A stretch of DNA of 6,009 nucleotides from Nitrosarchaeum sp. Its GTDB lineage: Archaea; Thermoproteota; Nitrososphaeria; Nitrososphaerales; Nitrosopumilaceae. Under the pieces are notes generated by a model. That model made no database searches. It was given only the letters and a program-made list of their open reading frames with translations, and was not told the origin of the DNA. Made by a program: the position numbers and the translations under genes. This document shows, piece after piece, positions 1 through 5,815 of the stretch; the stretch's first letter is position 1; every line of letters starts with the position of its first letter. Location of the stretch: assembly GCA_009697485.1 (NCBI GenBank), contig SICY01000058.1, positions 1 to 6,009 of the forward strand. The letters run 5' to 3'.

Positions 1-275
1 CTGTAGATGTAATTGTGGATGAAAAAGAAAAACTGGTAAAACTTGTAGCCGAGATACCAGGAGTTGAAAAAACAGACGTTAAAATTCTTGTGCAAGACAA
101 ATTTGTAGATATTTCTGCAGAACATGGTGAAAAGAAATACCACGTAAAAGTTCCAATCAAATACAAAGTTGATGAAAACTCTGCAAAAGCTTCTTACAAA
201 AATGGAATTCTCGAACTAGTCTTCAAGTTAATTGAAGATGAAAAGCCAAAAGGCAAAAAAGTGGAAGTTGAATAA
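1..275 (+). CDS. Hsp20/alpha-crystallin small heat-shock protein, C-terminal part (5' end outside window)
   Basis: ATP-independent cytoplasmic holdase that binds partly unfolded proteins; function is inferred from the family. The reading frame is already open at the left edge (VDVIVDEKEK...), so the GTG at 15 is not the real start and the N-terminal arm lies upstream. About 90 residues are visible, covering most of an alpha-crystallin domain: a beta-strand with AEIPGVEKTDVKI (the usual 'ELPGV.K.DI.V' signature), then VDISAE, a VPIKYKVDENSAKASYKNGILEL-like stretch cited here only by its key NGILEL motif (family signature 'A.Y.NGVLEL'), and a Lys/Glu-rich tail ending KKVEVE. There is no clear I-x-I/V motif except possibly the terminal VEVE. 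The stop is 26 nt before the CDC48 gene, so the two are probably co-transcribed or share an old neighbourhood. Family sure; total length unknown. Confidence 0.93.
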   Translation, partial: VDVIVDEKEKLVKLVAEIPGVEKTDVKILVQDKFVDISAEHGEKKYHVKVPIKYKVDENSAKASYKNGILELVFKLIEDEKPKGKKVEVE

Positions 276-292
276 ACCCCACTAATTTTTAT

Positions 293-296
293 GGAG
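293..296 (+). promoter_or_regulatory. Shine-Dalgarno GGAG for the CDC48 gene
   Basis: GGAG lies 5 nt before the ATG at 302, in the 26-nt gap after hsp20. It could pair with the CCUCC expected at the 16S rRNA 3' end. Its presence fits translation of CDC48 as a downstream cistron of an hsp20-CDC48 transcript rather than as a leaderless message. A T-run at 286-290 just upstream could alternatively be a weak terminator. Confidence 0.4.
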
Positions 297-301
297 AAAA
301 A

Positions 302-2449
302 ATGAATGAAATTATTTTAAAAGTAATTGAAATTCCACAACAGCATGTTGGGAGAGGTAGAGCTATAGTTGATCCTAAAATAATTGAAGATGCTAAGTGG
401 AAACCAGGACAAATTTTAGAATTAACACACAACAAAAAAACACATGTAAAACTTTGGCCTGGCTCTCCTGAAGAATACGGTACTGGTATTATCAAAATTG
501 ATGGAATGACTAGACAAAATATTGGTGCTGGAATTGGCGATAACATTTCTATAAAATCAGTAGAAGCTGCTGATGCTGAACAAATTACTTTATCTCCAAC
601 TGAAAAATTATCTATTGATGAAGAACAATTACACGATGTTATGATTACAAATTTCCAAAATTATGTTTTTACTGTTCATGATTCAATCCAACTACCAACC
701 CAAATGGGTGGAAAAATACAATTCGTCATAACCAATACAAAACCATCAAAACCAGTAATTGTAACTGAAAGTACAATTTTCAAGCTTGGCCCTATGACAA
801 AAGCAGTTGATTCAACTATTCCACGAATTACATATGATGAATTAGGAGGTTTGAAAAAAGAAGTTCAAAAAATCCGTGAGATGGTAGAATTGCCCATGAG
901 ACATCCAGAATTATTTGAGAAAATAGGCGTAGAAGCACCAAAAGGCGTGTTATTATATGGTCCTCCAGGAACTGGAAAAACTCTATTGGCAAAAGCAGTT
1001 GCTGGTGAGACCAGTGCTCACTTTATTTCACTTAGCGGACCTGAAATTATGGGAAAGTATTATGGAGAAAGTGAGGAAAGAATTAGAGAGATTTTCAAAC
1101 AAGCAGAAGAAAATTCACCAAGTATTGTATTCATTGATGAAATTGATTCAATTGCCCCAAAACGAGATGAGGTTTCTGGAGAAGTTGAAAAAAGAATTGT
1201 TTCTCAGCTTTTGACATTAATGGATGGTATGAAAAGCAGGGGTAAAGTTGTAGTTATTGCAGCTACTAACAGACCAGATTCAATTGATCCTGCTCTTAGA
1301 AGACCAGGTAGATTTGATAGAGAAATTGAAATTGGAATTCCAGATGATGAGGGAAGATATGACATCCTCTCAATTCATACACGTGGAATGCCAATTGATG
1401 AAAAAGTAGATCTCAAACAAATTGCAAAAATAACACATGGATTTGTAGGAGCTGATCTTGAAATGTTATCAAAAGAAGCAGCAATGCGATCTTTACGAAG
1501 AATTTTACCTGAAATTAATCTTAGTGAAGAAAAAGTTTCTACAGAAATTCTTCAAAAAATTAAGATTACAAGTGATGACTTTAGAGATGCACTAAAAGAA
1601 GTAAGACCAAGTGCATTACGAGAAGTCCAAGTACAAATTCCAAATGTTGACTGGAATGATGTAGGCGGTCTTGATGAATTAAAAGAAGAGTTACGTGAAG
1701 CTGTGGAATGGCCAATTAAACACAAAGAAGCTTTTGAGTATGTTGACGTAGAAGCACCAAAAGGAATTTTACTTCACGGTCCTCCAGGAACTGGAAAAAC
1801 AATGATTGCAAAAGCATTGGCAACAATGACTGATTCTAACTTTATCAGCATTAAAGGCCCGGAGTTACTCTCAAAATGGATAGGTGAATCTGAAAAAGGA
1901 GTAAGAGAAATTTTTAGAAAAGCTCGTCAGGCAGCACCATGTATAATATTCCTTGATGAGGTAGACGCACTTGTACCAAGGAGAGGCAGTGGTGATTCAG
2001 GTTCACATGTAACTGAAAATGTTGTCTCTCAAATTCTCACTGAAATTGATGGACTAGAAGAACTACATAATGTCTTGATAATTGGTGCTACAAACAGACT
2101 TGATATTGTTGATGAGGCATTACTTAGACCTGGCAGATTTGATAGAATCATTGAGGTTCCAAATCCAGCTTCTAAAGGCAGAGAACAAATATTCAGGATT
2201 CATTCCAAAAAGAAACCACTAGCAAACGATGTCAACATAACAAAAATTGTTGAATTAACAAACGGATTTAGTGGCGCTGATATGGCTGCTATAACAAACA
2301 GAGCCGCCATTCTTGCATTGAAAAGACATGTTAACACAAAATCAGAAAATATCAAAGACATCAAAATAACACAGCAAGATCTACTTGACTCCATTGATAA
2401 GGTAAAGCCTAGGAAAAAAGAGTCATCTATGATTCAATCCATAAAATAG
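302..2449 (+). CDS. cdc48: CDC48/VAT-family AAA+ ATPase (protein unfoldase)
   Basis: Hexameric two-ring ATPase that extracts and unfolds proteins, archaeal counterpart of p97/VAT. The 715 residues show an N domain (about 1-180, double-psi barrel plus beta-clam), D1 and D2. D1: Walker A GPPGTGKT 220-227, pore loop KYYG 252-255, Walker B D279/E280, sensor-1 N323, arginine fingers in RRPGR 333-337. D2: Walker A 493-500, pore loop KWIG 525-528, Walker B D552/E553, sensor-1 N598, arginine fingers R609 and R612. The linker with WNDVGG at 451-456 opens D2. All catalytic residues are present in both rings, so both should hydrolyse ATP. The C-terminus is short and basic ([14 protein letters not shown]) and lacks the hydrophobic-Tyr-X tail used by many archaeal homologues to dock on the 20S proteasome. 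ATG at 302 is the first start and has GGAG 5 nt upstream. Full family length; family call is certain, partner choice is not. Confidence 0.98.
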   Translation: MNEIILKVIEIPQQHVGRGRAIVDPKIIEDAKWKPGQILELTHNKKTHVKLWPGSPEEYGTGIIKIDGMTRQNIGAGIGDNISIKSVEAADAEQITLSPTEKLSIDEEQLHDVMITNFQNYVFTVHDSIQLPTQMGGKIQFVITNTKPSKPVIVTESTIFKLGPMTKAVDSTIPRITYDELGGLKKEVQKIREMVELPMRHPELFEKIGVEAPKGVLLYGPPGTGKTLLAKAVAGETSAHFISLSGPEIMGKYYGESEERIREIFKQAEENSPSIVFIDEIDSIAPKRDEVSGEVEKRIVSQLLTLMDGMKSRGKVVVIAATNRPDSIDPALRRPGRFDREIEIGIPDDEGRYDILSIHTRGMPIDEKVDLKQIAKITHGFVGADLEMLSKEAAMRSLRRILPEINLSEEKVSTEILQKIKITSDDFRDALKEVRPSALREVQVQIPNVDWNDVGGLDELKEELREAVEWPIKHKEAFEYVDVEAPKGILLHGPPGTGKTMIAKALATMTDSNFISIKGPELLSKWIGESEKGVREIFRKARQAAPCIIFLDEVDALVPRRGSGDSGSHVTENVVSQILTEIDGLEELHNVLIIGATNRLDIVDEALLRPGRFDRIIEVPNPASKGREQIFRIHSKKKPLANDVNITKIVELTNGFSGADMAAITNRAAILALKRHVNTKSENIKDIKITQQDLLDSIDKVKPRKKESSMIQSIK

Positions 2450-2478
2450 TCTAAATACTAAGAAGGATCCTACAAATT

Positions 2479-2697
2479 ATGAAACTTTATCTTGATTTTG
2501 AGCCATGTAAAGAATGTAACACCATGATGAATGAACTAAGTAGTCCTGAAATGTTATTTGCAGATGCAAAGAAAAGGGCTGATGAATCTGCAAAGTTCCT
2601 ACGACATCTCACATATAATCACAACGAAGTAGTACAAGCTGTAATGGAGGATCTACCTAAACAAAAAAGAGATCAAGAGTTTGATTTCTTTAAATAA
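2479..2697 (+). CDS. Small Cys/His protein of unknown function (72 aa)
   Basis: I do not recognise this family. The protein is acidic-basic mixed, soluble and probably helical, with no signal peptide or membrane segment. A CKEC knuckle (C10, C13) near the N-terminus and H43/H48 in RHLTYNH give a C-x2-C-x29-H-x4-H pattern that could bind one zinc or iron ion; this is an inference from spacing only. The C-terminal part is highly charged (KQKRDQEFDFFK). The gene follows CDC48 by 29 nt on the same strand. AGAAGGA at 2461-2467 may serve as ribosome binding site, 11 nt from the ATG; a TAAATA at 2452-2457, about 25 nt upstream, could instead be a TATA element for a leaderless message. Codon use matches its neighbours, which supports a real gene. 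Confidence 0.75.
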   Translation: MKLYLDFEPCKECNTMMNELSSPEMLFADAKKRADESAKFLRHLTYNHNEVVQAVMEDLPKQKRDQEFDFFK

Positions 2698-2715
2698 CTT
2701 TATTTCTCATTTTTT
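2698..2715 (+). terminator. T-rich terminator after the CDC48 - 72-aa gene block
   Basis: Directly after the stop codon come CTTTATTTCTCA and a T6 run (2710-2715). Archaeal RNA polymerase terminates at oligo-T tracts in the non-template strand without a required hairpin, and the next gene is convergent, so termination is expected here. The remaining gap to 2801 is AT-rich with no ORF or clear hairpin. Confidence 0.35.
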
Positions 2716-2801
2716 CAATTATTACTCTTAGAAATCAATAATCATATACAAAAAATTAATTCAATATGATAATGTTATATTAAAAAATAAGATAAAGCAA
2801 A

Positions 2802-2996
2802 CTATTCTTTTCTAATGGACTCTAAAGAGTGACCACGATTAACAATCATCTGAGTGATTGCCTCAATTGTATACTCAATTCCATGCTCTTCTGCAAAATG
2901 CACTCTTAGCTTTTCGAGTAATGTGATATTTTTTGCTCCATCTAAAACAAAGTTACATTCAAATCCATAATCTTGACATTGTAGTTTAAGCGTCAT
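2802..2996 (-). CDS. DUF1059 family small protein
   Basis: 64-residue soluble protein whose N-terminus (LQCQDYGFECNFV) matches the DUF1059 signature C-x-D-x-G-F-x-C-x-F, followed by the family's H-x4-H segment (H33, H38 in HFAEEHG). C7, C14, H33 and H38 form a C-x6-C-x18-H-x4-H set that could bind a metal. The biochemical role of the family is not established. Length is typical of single-domain members, with a slightly longer C-terminal tail (about 20 residues after the EEHGIEYT segment). The ATG at 2996 is supported by a TATA-like box about 27 nt upstream on the minus strand, implying an almost leaderless transcript. The gene is convergent with the 72-aa gene and divergent from crcB. Confidence 0.85.
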   Translation of the reverse strand: MTLKLQCQDYGFECNFVLDGAKNITLLEKLRVHFAEEHGIEYTIEAITQMIVNRGHSLESIRKE

Positions 2997-3020
2997 TCAT
3001 TCTGCACAAACTATTGAACC

Positions 3021-3029
3021 TATAAAAAT
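3021..3029 (-). promoter_or_regulatory. TATA box of the DUF1059 gene
   Basis: Minus-strand ATTTTTATA, centred about 27-28 nt upstream of the ATG at 2996. With archaeal TATA-to-start distances near 25 nt, transcription would begin at or next to the start codon, giving a leaderless mRNA. Placement is by sequence and spacing only. Confidence 0.5.
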
Positions 3030-3098
3030 CCTAAGTTTTATGTTCAAAATAGATATGACATAGCCTTGATATGAATAAAAAATCATGACTAAATAACG

Positions 3099-3116
3099 CT
3101 AATAATCTCTAATAAT
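3099..3116 (+). repeat. Direct repeat CTAATAAT x2 with 10-bp period upstream of crcB
   Basis: CTAATAAT occurs at 3099-3106 and again at 3109-3116, one helical turn apart. The second copy sits 21-28 nt before the crcB ATG, where the TATA element is expected. It may be the promoter core or a regulator site, or simply chance in AT-rich DNA. Confidence 0.3.
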
Positions 3117-3136
3117 ACAAAAATTAGAAGTAAATA

Positions 3137-3518
3137 ATGAAAGGTTTGGAATTTGTATTTTTGGCAGGAGGATCTGTACTAGGGGGCTTTTCTAAGATAT
3201 AAAATCACAGAATCTCCATTATTGTTCAATACTTTACCTCTTAATGTTTTGATTGTTAATGTTCTTGGAGCATTTATCCTAGGAATGTTTGTCATTTTAT
3301 CAGAACAATGGAATCTTGATGGAAGATATTCACTATTAACTGCAATCGGTTTTTGTGGTTCACTTACTACCATGTCATCATTTGCACTTGACTCTAGTAA
3401 TCTATTAGATAATCATCATTATGGTACTCTAGTTGTTAATCTTGTAGCAAACATAGGACTATCTATTGGTGCATTAATTGGTGGAAAATCACTAATGGCT
3501 GCTATAATAAATGGTTAA
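3137..3518 (+). pseudogene. crcB: CrcB/Fluc fluoride channel gene, interrupted by a +1 frameshift
   Basis: CrcB (Fluc) is a small inner-membrane channel that exports fluoride as a dual-topology dimer. The frame from ATG 3137 reads MKGLEFVFLAGGSVLG and then stops at 3200-3202; the rest of the protein continues in another frame from 3183 (GAFLRYKITE...) to the stop at 3516-3518. Skipping one G in the GGGGG run at 3182-3186 restores a 126-aa protein of normal length with four hydrophobic helices. It carries GGSVLGAFLRY (11-21, with R20), pore Asn N41 in VNVLGAFILG, and GFCGSLTTMSSF (71-82), the TM3 signature. The first Phe of the usual TTFSTF is Met79; Phe82 is kept. The downstream frame alone could start only at TTG 3222, giving 98 aa without most of TM1. 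In-frame TAA at 3131 fixes ATG 3137 as the start. Could be a true mutation, recoding, or a sequencing error. Confidence 0.88.
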
Positions 3519-3568
3519 TCAACCATAAGAATTATTATTTGTATACTTTGATTACTAATTAGTTAAGT

Positions 3569-3799
3569 TTAGACTAATTCGCCTAGAAAGTGAACAACTT
3601 TGTTTACAACAATTACTGTTCTGTCTTTAGGAACATGAAATAGTTTTTCTGAGTTATCTGATGATTGAATTATTAACTTAGAATAAGGATCCTTGAGAGA
3701 TTTGTATAGAACTCCTTTATCTCCTACCGATTGAGACCAATGTGTACCTTGTAAAAATGATATGGTTTCAAATTTAATTACATGATAAGAAAAAACCAT
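3569..3799 (-). CDS. Hypothetical protein (76 aa)
   Basis: Not recognised. The sequence is of mixed beta character (VIKFETISFL, KLIIQSS, TVIVVNKVVHFLGELV) with several aromatic residues, no Cys, no signal peptide, and no convincing membrane segment; the C-terminal VIVVNKVVHFLGELV is hydrophobic but interrupted by Asn, Lys and His. The ATG at 3799 is the only ATG of the frame, and an in-frame TAA lies two codons upstream. It follows the other minus-strand gene by 28 nt and may be its second cistron, though an AT-rich CAAATAATTA about 27 nt upstream could be its own promoter. It converges with crcB, leaving 50 nt between stops. Support is ORF length, position and codon use only. Confidence 0.62.
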   Translation of the reverse strand: MVFSYHVIKFETISFLQGTHWSQSVGDKGVLYKSLKDPYSKLIIQSSDNSEKLFHVPKDRTVIVVNKVVHFLGELV

Positions 3800-3827
3800 T
3801 AAAATTTACTCGTTTGCATTCTAGTAA

Positions 3828-4100
3828 TTATTTGAAGAACTGATCTATCTTATCTCTATATTTGTAAGCTATTTTTGCAAACTCTGAAAAATCTTCAGCT
3901 GTTGGATATTTCATTCTCATTGCATATTGATTAATAAAAACAGATATTGCGCTACCTACAATTAGATTGTAAATTCCATCTGCTAAGTTTTTTGAATAAG
4001 GAAATACTATTTTGATGATAGGAAGATATGTCTCAGTCTGAGAAATCATTAATTTGATATTTTTTTCAACGTATTCCTGAATGTCATCTGGAATTGCCAT
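3828..4100 (-). CDS. Hypothetical helical protein (90 aa)
   Basis: Not recognised. Predicted mostly alpha-helical: an acidic N-terminal helix (IPDDIQEYVEKNIKLM), a hydrophobic stretch around 25-35 (YLPIIKIVFPY), a second at about 45-57 (NLIVGSAISVFIN) too short and weak to be called a membrane helix, and a charged C-terminus (AKIAYKYRDKIDQFFK). No Cys or His, so no metal site. The ATG at 4100 has a TATA-like ATTATAAG about 25 nt upstream on the minus strand, which fixes the start and suggests a leaderless message. The 76-aa gene lies 28 nt downstream, so both could form a two-gene unit. Function unknown. Confidence 0.7.
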   Translation of the reverse strand: MAIPDDIQEYVEKNIKLMISQTETYLPIIKIVFPYSKNLADGIYNLIVGSAISVFINQYAMRMKYPTAEDFSEFAKIAYKYRDKIDQFFK

Positions 4101-4121
4101 AAATATTACTAGGATTGATTT

Positions 4122-4129
4122 CTTATAAT
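4122..4129 (-). promoter_or_regulatory. TATA box of the 90-aa hypothetical gene
   Basis: Minus-strand ATTATAAG centred about 25 nt upstream of the ATG at 4100. The spacing is that of a leaderless archaeal transcript. It lies in a divergent 179-nt gap that also holds a possible plus-strand box. Confidence 0.45.
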
Positions 4130-4170
4130 GTTTTATTATATAACATGAATTAGATATGAACTGGTCATTT

Positions 4171-4180
4171 TTTATTTAAA
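4171..4180 (+). promoter_or_regulatory. Possible TATA box for the plus-strand unit at 4210/4280
   Basis: TTTATTTAAA would place transcription start near 4200, just before the small ORF at 4210 and about 80 nt before the TTG at 4280. If correct, the 99-aa gene has a leader, unlike its leaderless neighbours. Weak, because the region is generally AT-rich. Confidence 0.3.
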
Positions 4181-4209
4181 CAACTATTAAAGGAAATTTT
4201 AATCAATTT

Positions 4210-4287
4210 ATGCCAAACAAAAATATCAAATTCTACACAAACCAAATTGAATTTATAACACCAAAAGGAATTTTGATTATTGACTGA
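4210..4287 (+). CDS. Possible 25-codon leader ORF overlapping the next gene
   Basis: ATG at 4210 opens a frame of 25 codons (begins MPNKNIKFYTNQ, ends ITPKGILIID) closing at TGA 4285-4287, eight nt inside the next gene, whose TTG is at 4280. Such an overlap allows translational coupling. It could also be the true N-terminus of the next gene separated by a frameshift, or chance. No homology is recognised; the only support is position, an ATG start, and a TATA-like box upstream. Confidence 0.22.
   Translation: MPNKNIKFYTNQIEFITPKGILIID
4263..4269 (+). promoter_or_regulatory. Ribosome binding site supporting the TTG start at 4280
   Basis: AAAAGGA ends 10 nt before TTG 4280. An in-frame TGA at 4274-4276 leaves this TTG as the earliest usable start of the 99-aa frame, and no in-frame ATG occurs until residue 71, so the site helps decide the start. 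The match to the anti-Shine-Dalgarno is only partial. Confidence 0.33.
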
Positions 4288-4579
4288 ACTAAACAAAAAA
4301 GTATTTGGAAGAATCACTACAAAAGAAATCATAGGAGCAATTCCACCTGCAATTCCAGATACAAAGGAATTACTAGAAAATGAATTTCAAAACTTGATTA
4401 ATGAACTTGAATTACAAACTAAAGATGATTTGAAAAAGTTGTTAAAAGAACAACAAATAGCAAATAAACATATCAATAGTAGGCCTGGTGCTATGGCTCT
4501 GGCACAAGACAAAATTCGATTATTTACCGAATATAATCAAAAATATATCCAAACTATTAATGGAAAATTAAAGTCTTAA
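4280..4579 (+). CDS. Hypothetical charged helical protein (99 aa)
   Basis: Not recognised. A TTG start is forced by the in-frame TGA 6 nt upstream. The protein has a short N-terminal segment with GRITTKEIIGAIPPAIPDT, then a long Glu/Lys/Leu-rich helical region (about 29-62; ELLENEFQNLINELEL and DDLKKLLKEQQ) that could form a coiled coil, then a Gly/Pro break (SRPGAMAL) and a last helix rich in Gln and Tyr. No Cys, signal peptide or membrane helix. It stands alone on the plus strand with T-rich DNA behind it. An upstream 25-codon ORF overlaps its start. The consistent coding character and clean stop make it a likely gene; its role is unknown. Confidence 0.7.
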   Translation: MTELNKKVFGRITTKEIIGAIPPAIPDTKELLENEFQNLINELELQTKDDLKKLLKEQQIANKHINSRPGAMALAQDKIRLFTEYNQKYIQTINGKLKS

Positions 4580-4587
4580 CTCTCATC

Positions 4588-4626
4588 TTTCTTTTTGATC
4601 TATTTCTTGTAGATTTTTGGTTTTTT
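4588..4626 (+). terminator. Oligo-T terminator region after the 99-aa gene
   Basis: Three T-runs (T5 at 4592-4596, T5 at 4614-4618, T6 at 4621-4626) lie within 50 nt after the stop at 4579, as expected for archaeal intrinsic termination. No stable hairpin is evident. The rest of the gap to 4714 holds only a 16-codon ATG frame that I do not accept as a gene. Confidence 0.4.
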
Positions 4627-4714
4627 ACTTAATAATGAAATATTATTTATGAGAGATGTTTTGCTCCAAAAGCGATTTTGTAACCTAGATACACATTAAA
4701 TCATCATAAACAAT

Positions 4715-5266
4715 TTGATATCATTGAGTGCAACTGACTCTTTACGGGAAGACCACAAGCAGATCAAACGTCTAGAAAAAATAATCATAAAATGTTACAA
4801 GGATCTTTATGATGGAAAAGACATACCACTTGGTGATATTGAAAAAATAAATCTAGTAATTGCAGAATTCCTAGACTCTATTCATTATTCAAGAGAGGAA
4901 GACTCATATTTTCCATGTGTGGCAAGCTATGATCATCTAAAAGAAGAGATAAGAAGTCTGATGATAGAGCACGAGTTTTCGCGAAGGATTGCAAAAAATA
5001 TATCAATACATCTGACACGTTGGAAGAACGGTGAAGATGCAAGAGAGCCTGTAGCAAGATTTCTTAGAACATATTCAATTTACCTTATGGACCACATGTC
5101 AAAAGAGGAACAATTCTTTGATAAGGCAGAACGTGAAGTAATATCAAAAGAAGAAGAGATGGAGATGTTTGAACAGTTTCATTCTGTTATGGCAATTACA
5201 AAAAAGATGCAAGATATGATCAAAGAAATTGAATATCTTGAGAAACGTCCTTGGTTTCTAACGTAA
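4715..5266 (+). CDS. Hemerythrin-like HHE domain protein
   Basis: Soluble four-helix-bundle protein expected to carry a non-haem di-iron centre; members bind O2 or NO or take part in iron or oxidative-stress responses. The ligand pattern is complete: H14 (EDHKQIK), H57 and E61 (HYSREEDSYFP), H86 (IEHEFSRR), H127 and E131 (DHMSKEEQFF). Together these span helices at about 8-34, 40-72, 76-104 and 107-145, followed by an acidic helix (SKEEEMEMFEQFH) and a C-terminal helix. Length 183 aa fits a single HHE domain plus tail. There is no ATG: the frame is closed by TAA at 4697, leaving TTG 4715 or TTG 4724. An ATTAAAT at 4695-4701 lies about 26 nt before 4724 and slightly favours the later start (180 aa). 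cysC follows after 33 nt. The exact ligand bound cannot be told from sequence. Confidence 0.92.
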   Translation: MISLSATDSLREDHKQIKRLEKIIIKCYKDLYDGKDIPLGDIEKINLVIAEFLDSIHYSREEDSYFPCVASYDHLKEEIRSLMIEHEFSRRIAKNISIHLTRWKNGEDAREPVARFLRTYSIYLMDHMSKEEQFFDKAEREVISKEEEMEMFEQFHSVMAITKKMQDMIKEIEYLEKRPWFLT

Positions 5267-5299
5267 GCTCTTTAAGACCTATTTGAGAAATTTTAAATT

Positions 5300-5815
5300 A
5301 TGAAGCCTTTTGTTTTATGGATGACTGGTCTACCATGTTCAGGTAAGACTACAATTGTTAGAGAGCTACAAAAAGATATTCCAAATCTAGCAATGCTTGA
5401 TGGAGATGAGCTAAGAGAGTGGTTTTCACCAAAAGACTTTTCCAAAGCAGGAAGAGATGAGCACAACAAAAGAGTAGCTCATCTGGCAAAATTATTACTA
5501 AAACATGGTGTTCCATCTGCAGTATCTCTTGTTTCCCCATACAAGGAAAACAGAGACAATGCAAGAGAGATCATCGATTCAGGTGACCAGTTTGCTGAAT
5601 GTTACGTTAAATGCTCAATTGAAAAATGTGAGCAAAGAGATGTCAAGGGAATGTATGCCAAGGCAAGAAGGGGCGAGATCAAAGGATTTACAGGAATTGA
5701 CGATCCATTTGAGGCTCCACAGAATCCAAACTTGCTAATTGATACAGAACACGAGTCATTAACAGATAGTGCAAAAAAGGTAAAGGAATTTCTTAAGAAA
5801 AGAAACCTAATCTAG
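5300..5815 (+). CDS. cysC: Adenylylsulfate (APS) kinase
   Basis: Phosphorylates adenosine 5'-phosphosulfate with ATP to give PAPS, the sulfate donor for reduction or sulfotransfer; cytoplasmic. The 171 residues cover one complete domain: P-loop GLPCSGKTT (10-18), DGDELR (34-39), the RDEHNKR segment (52-58), SPYKENRDNAR (79-89), and the CysC lid signature KGMYAKARRGEIKGFTGIDDPFEAP (within 116-140; key residues K121, A122, F130, T131, G132, D134, D135, P136, E138). The P-loop differs from the commoner GLSGSGKST by Pro-Cys and Thr. No ATP-sulfurylase domain is fused, and no sat gene is in the window. ATG 5300 fits the family start; a weak TTTAAG about 26 nt upstream may be a promoter, or the gene is read through from the hemerythrin gene. 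The last 9 nt overlap the opposing gene. Confidence 0.94.
   Translation: MKPFVLWMTGLPCSGKTTIVRELQKDIPNLAMLDGDELREWFSPKDFSKAGRDEHNKRVAHLAKLLLKHGVPSAVSLVSPYKENRDNAREIIDSGDQFAECYVKCSIEKCEQRDVKGMYAKARRGEIKGFTGIDDPFEAPQNPNLLIDTEHESLTDSAKKVKEFLKKRNLI

Noticed and set aside
15..275. Complete 86-aa Hsp20 starting at GTG 15
   Set aside because: The frame is open upstream to the edge, the preceding residues (VDVIV) continue the alpha-crystallin fold, and 86 aa is too short for a full member.
289..546. 85-aa minus-strand frame opposite the CDC48 N domain
   Set aside because: Cys/Pro/Ile-rich composition typical of an antisense frame to a coding region; fully covered by a certain gene.
2997..3136. Possible fluoride riboswitch upstream of crcB
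   Set aside because: The GG-GATGG type core of the crcB RNA motif is absent and the region is AT-rich without the expected pseudoknot segments.
3179..3373. 64-aa minus-strand open frame opposite crcB
   Set aside because: It lies antisense to the well-matched CrcB coding sequence and shows no recognisable motif; a shadow frame.
3554..3563. Palindrome ACTAATTAGT between the convergent crcB and 76-aa genes
   Set aside because: A 10-bp AT-rich palindrome is common by chance here and has no loop or T-tract to act as a hairpin terminator.
4649..4699. 16-codon ORF starting at ATG 4649
   Set aside because: Very short, no ribosome site or homology, and it ends before the hemerythrin start; no support beyond chance.
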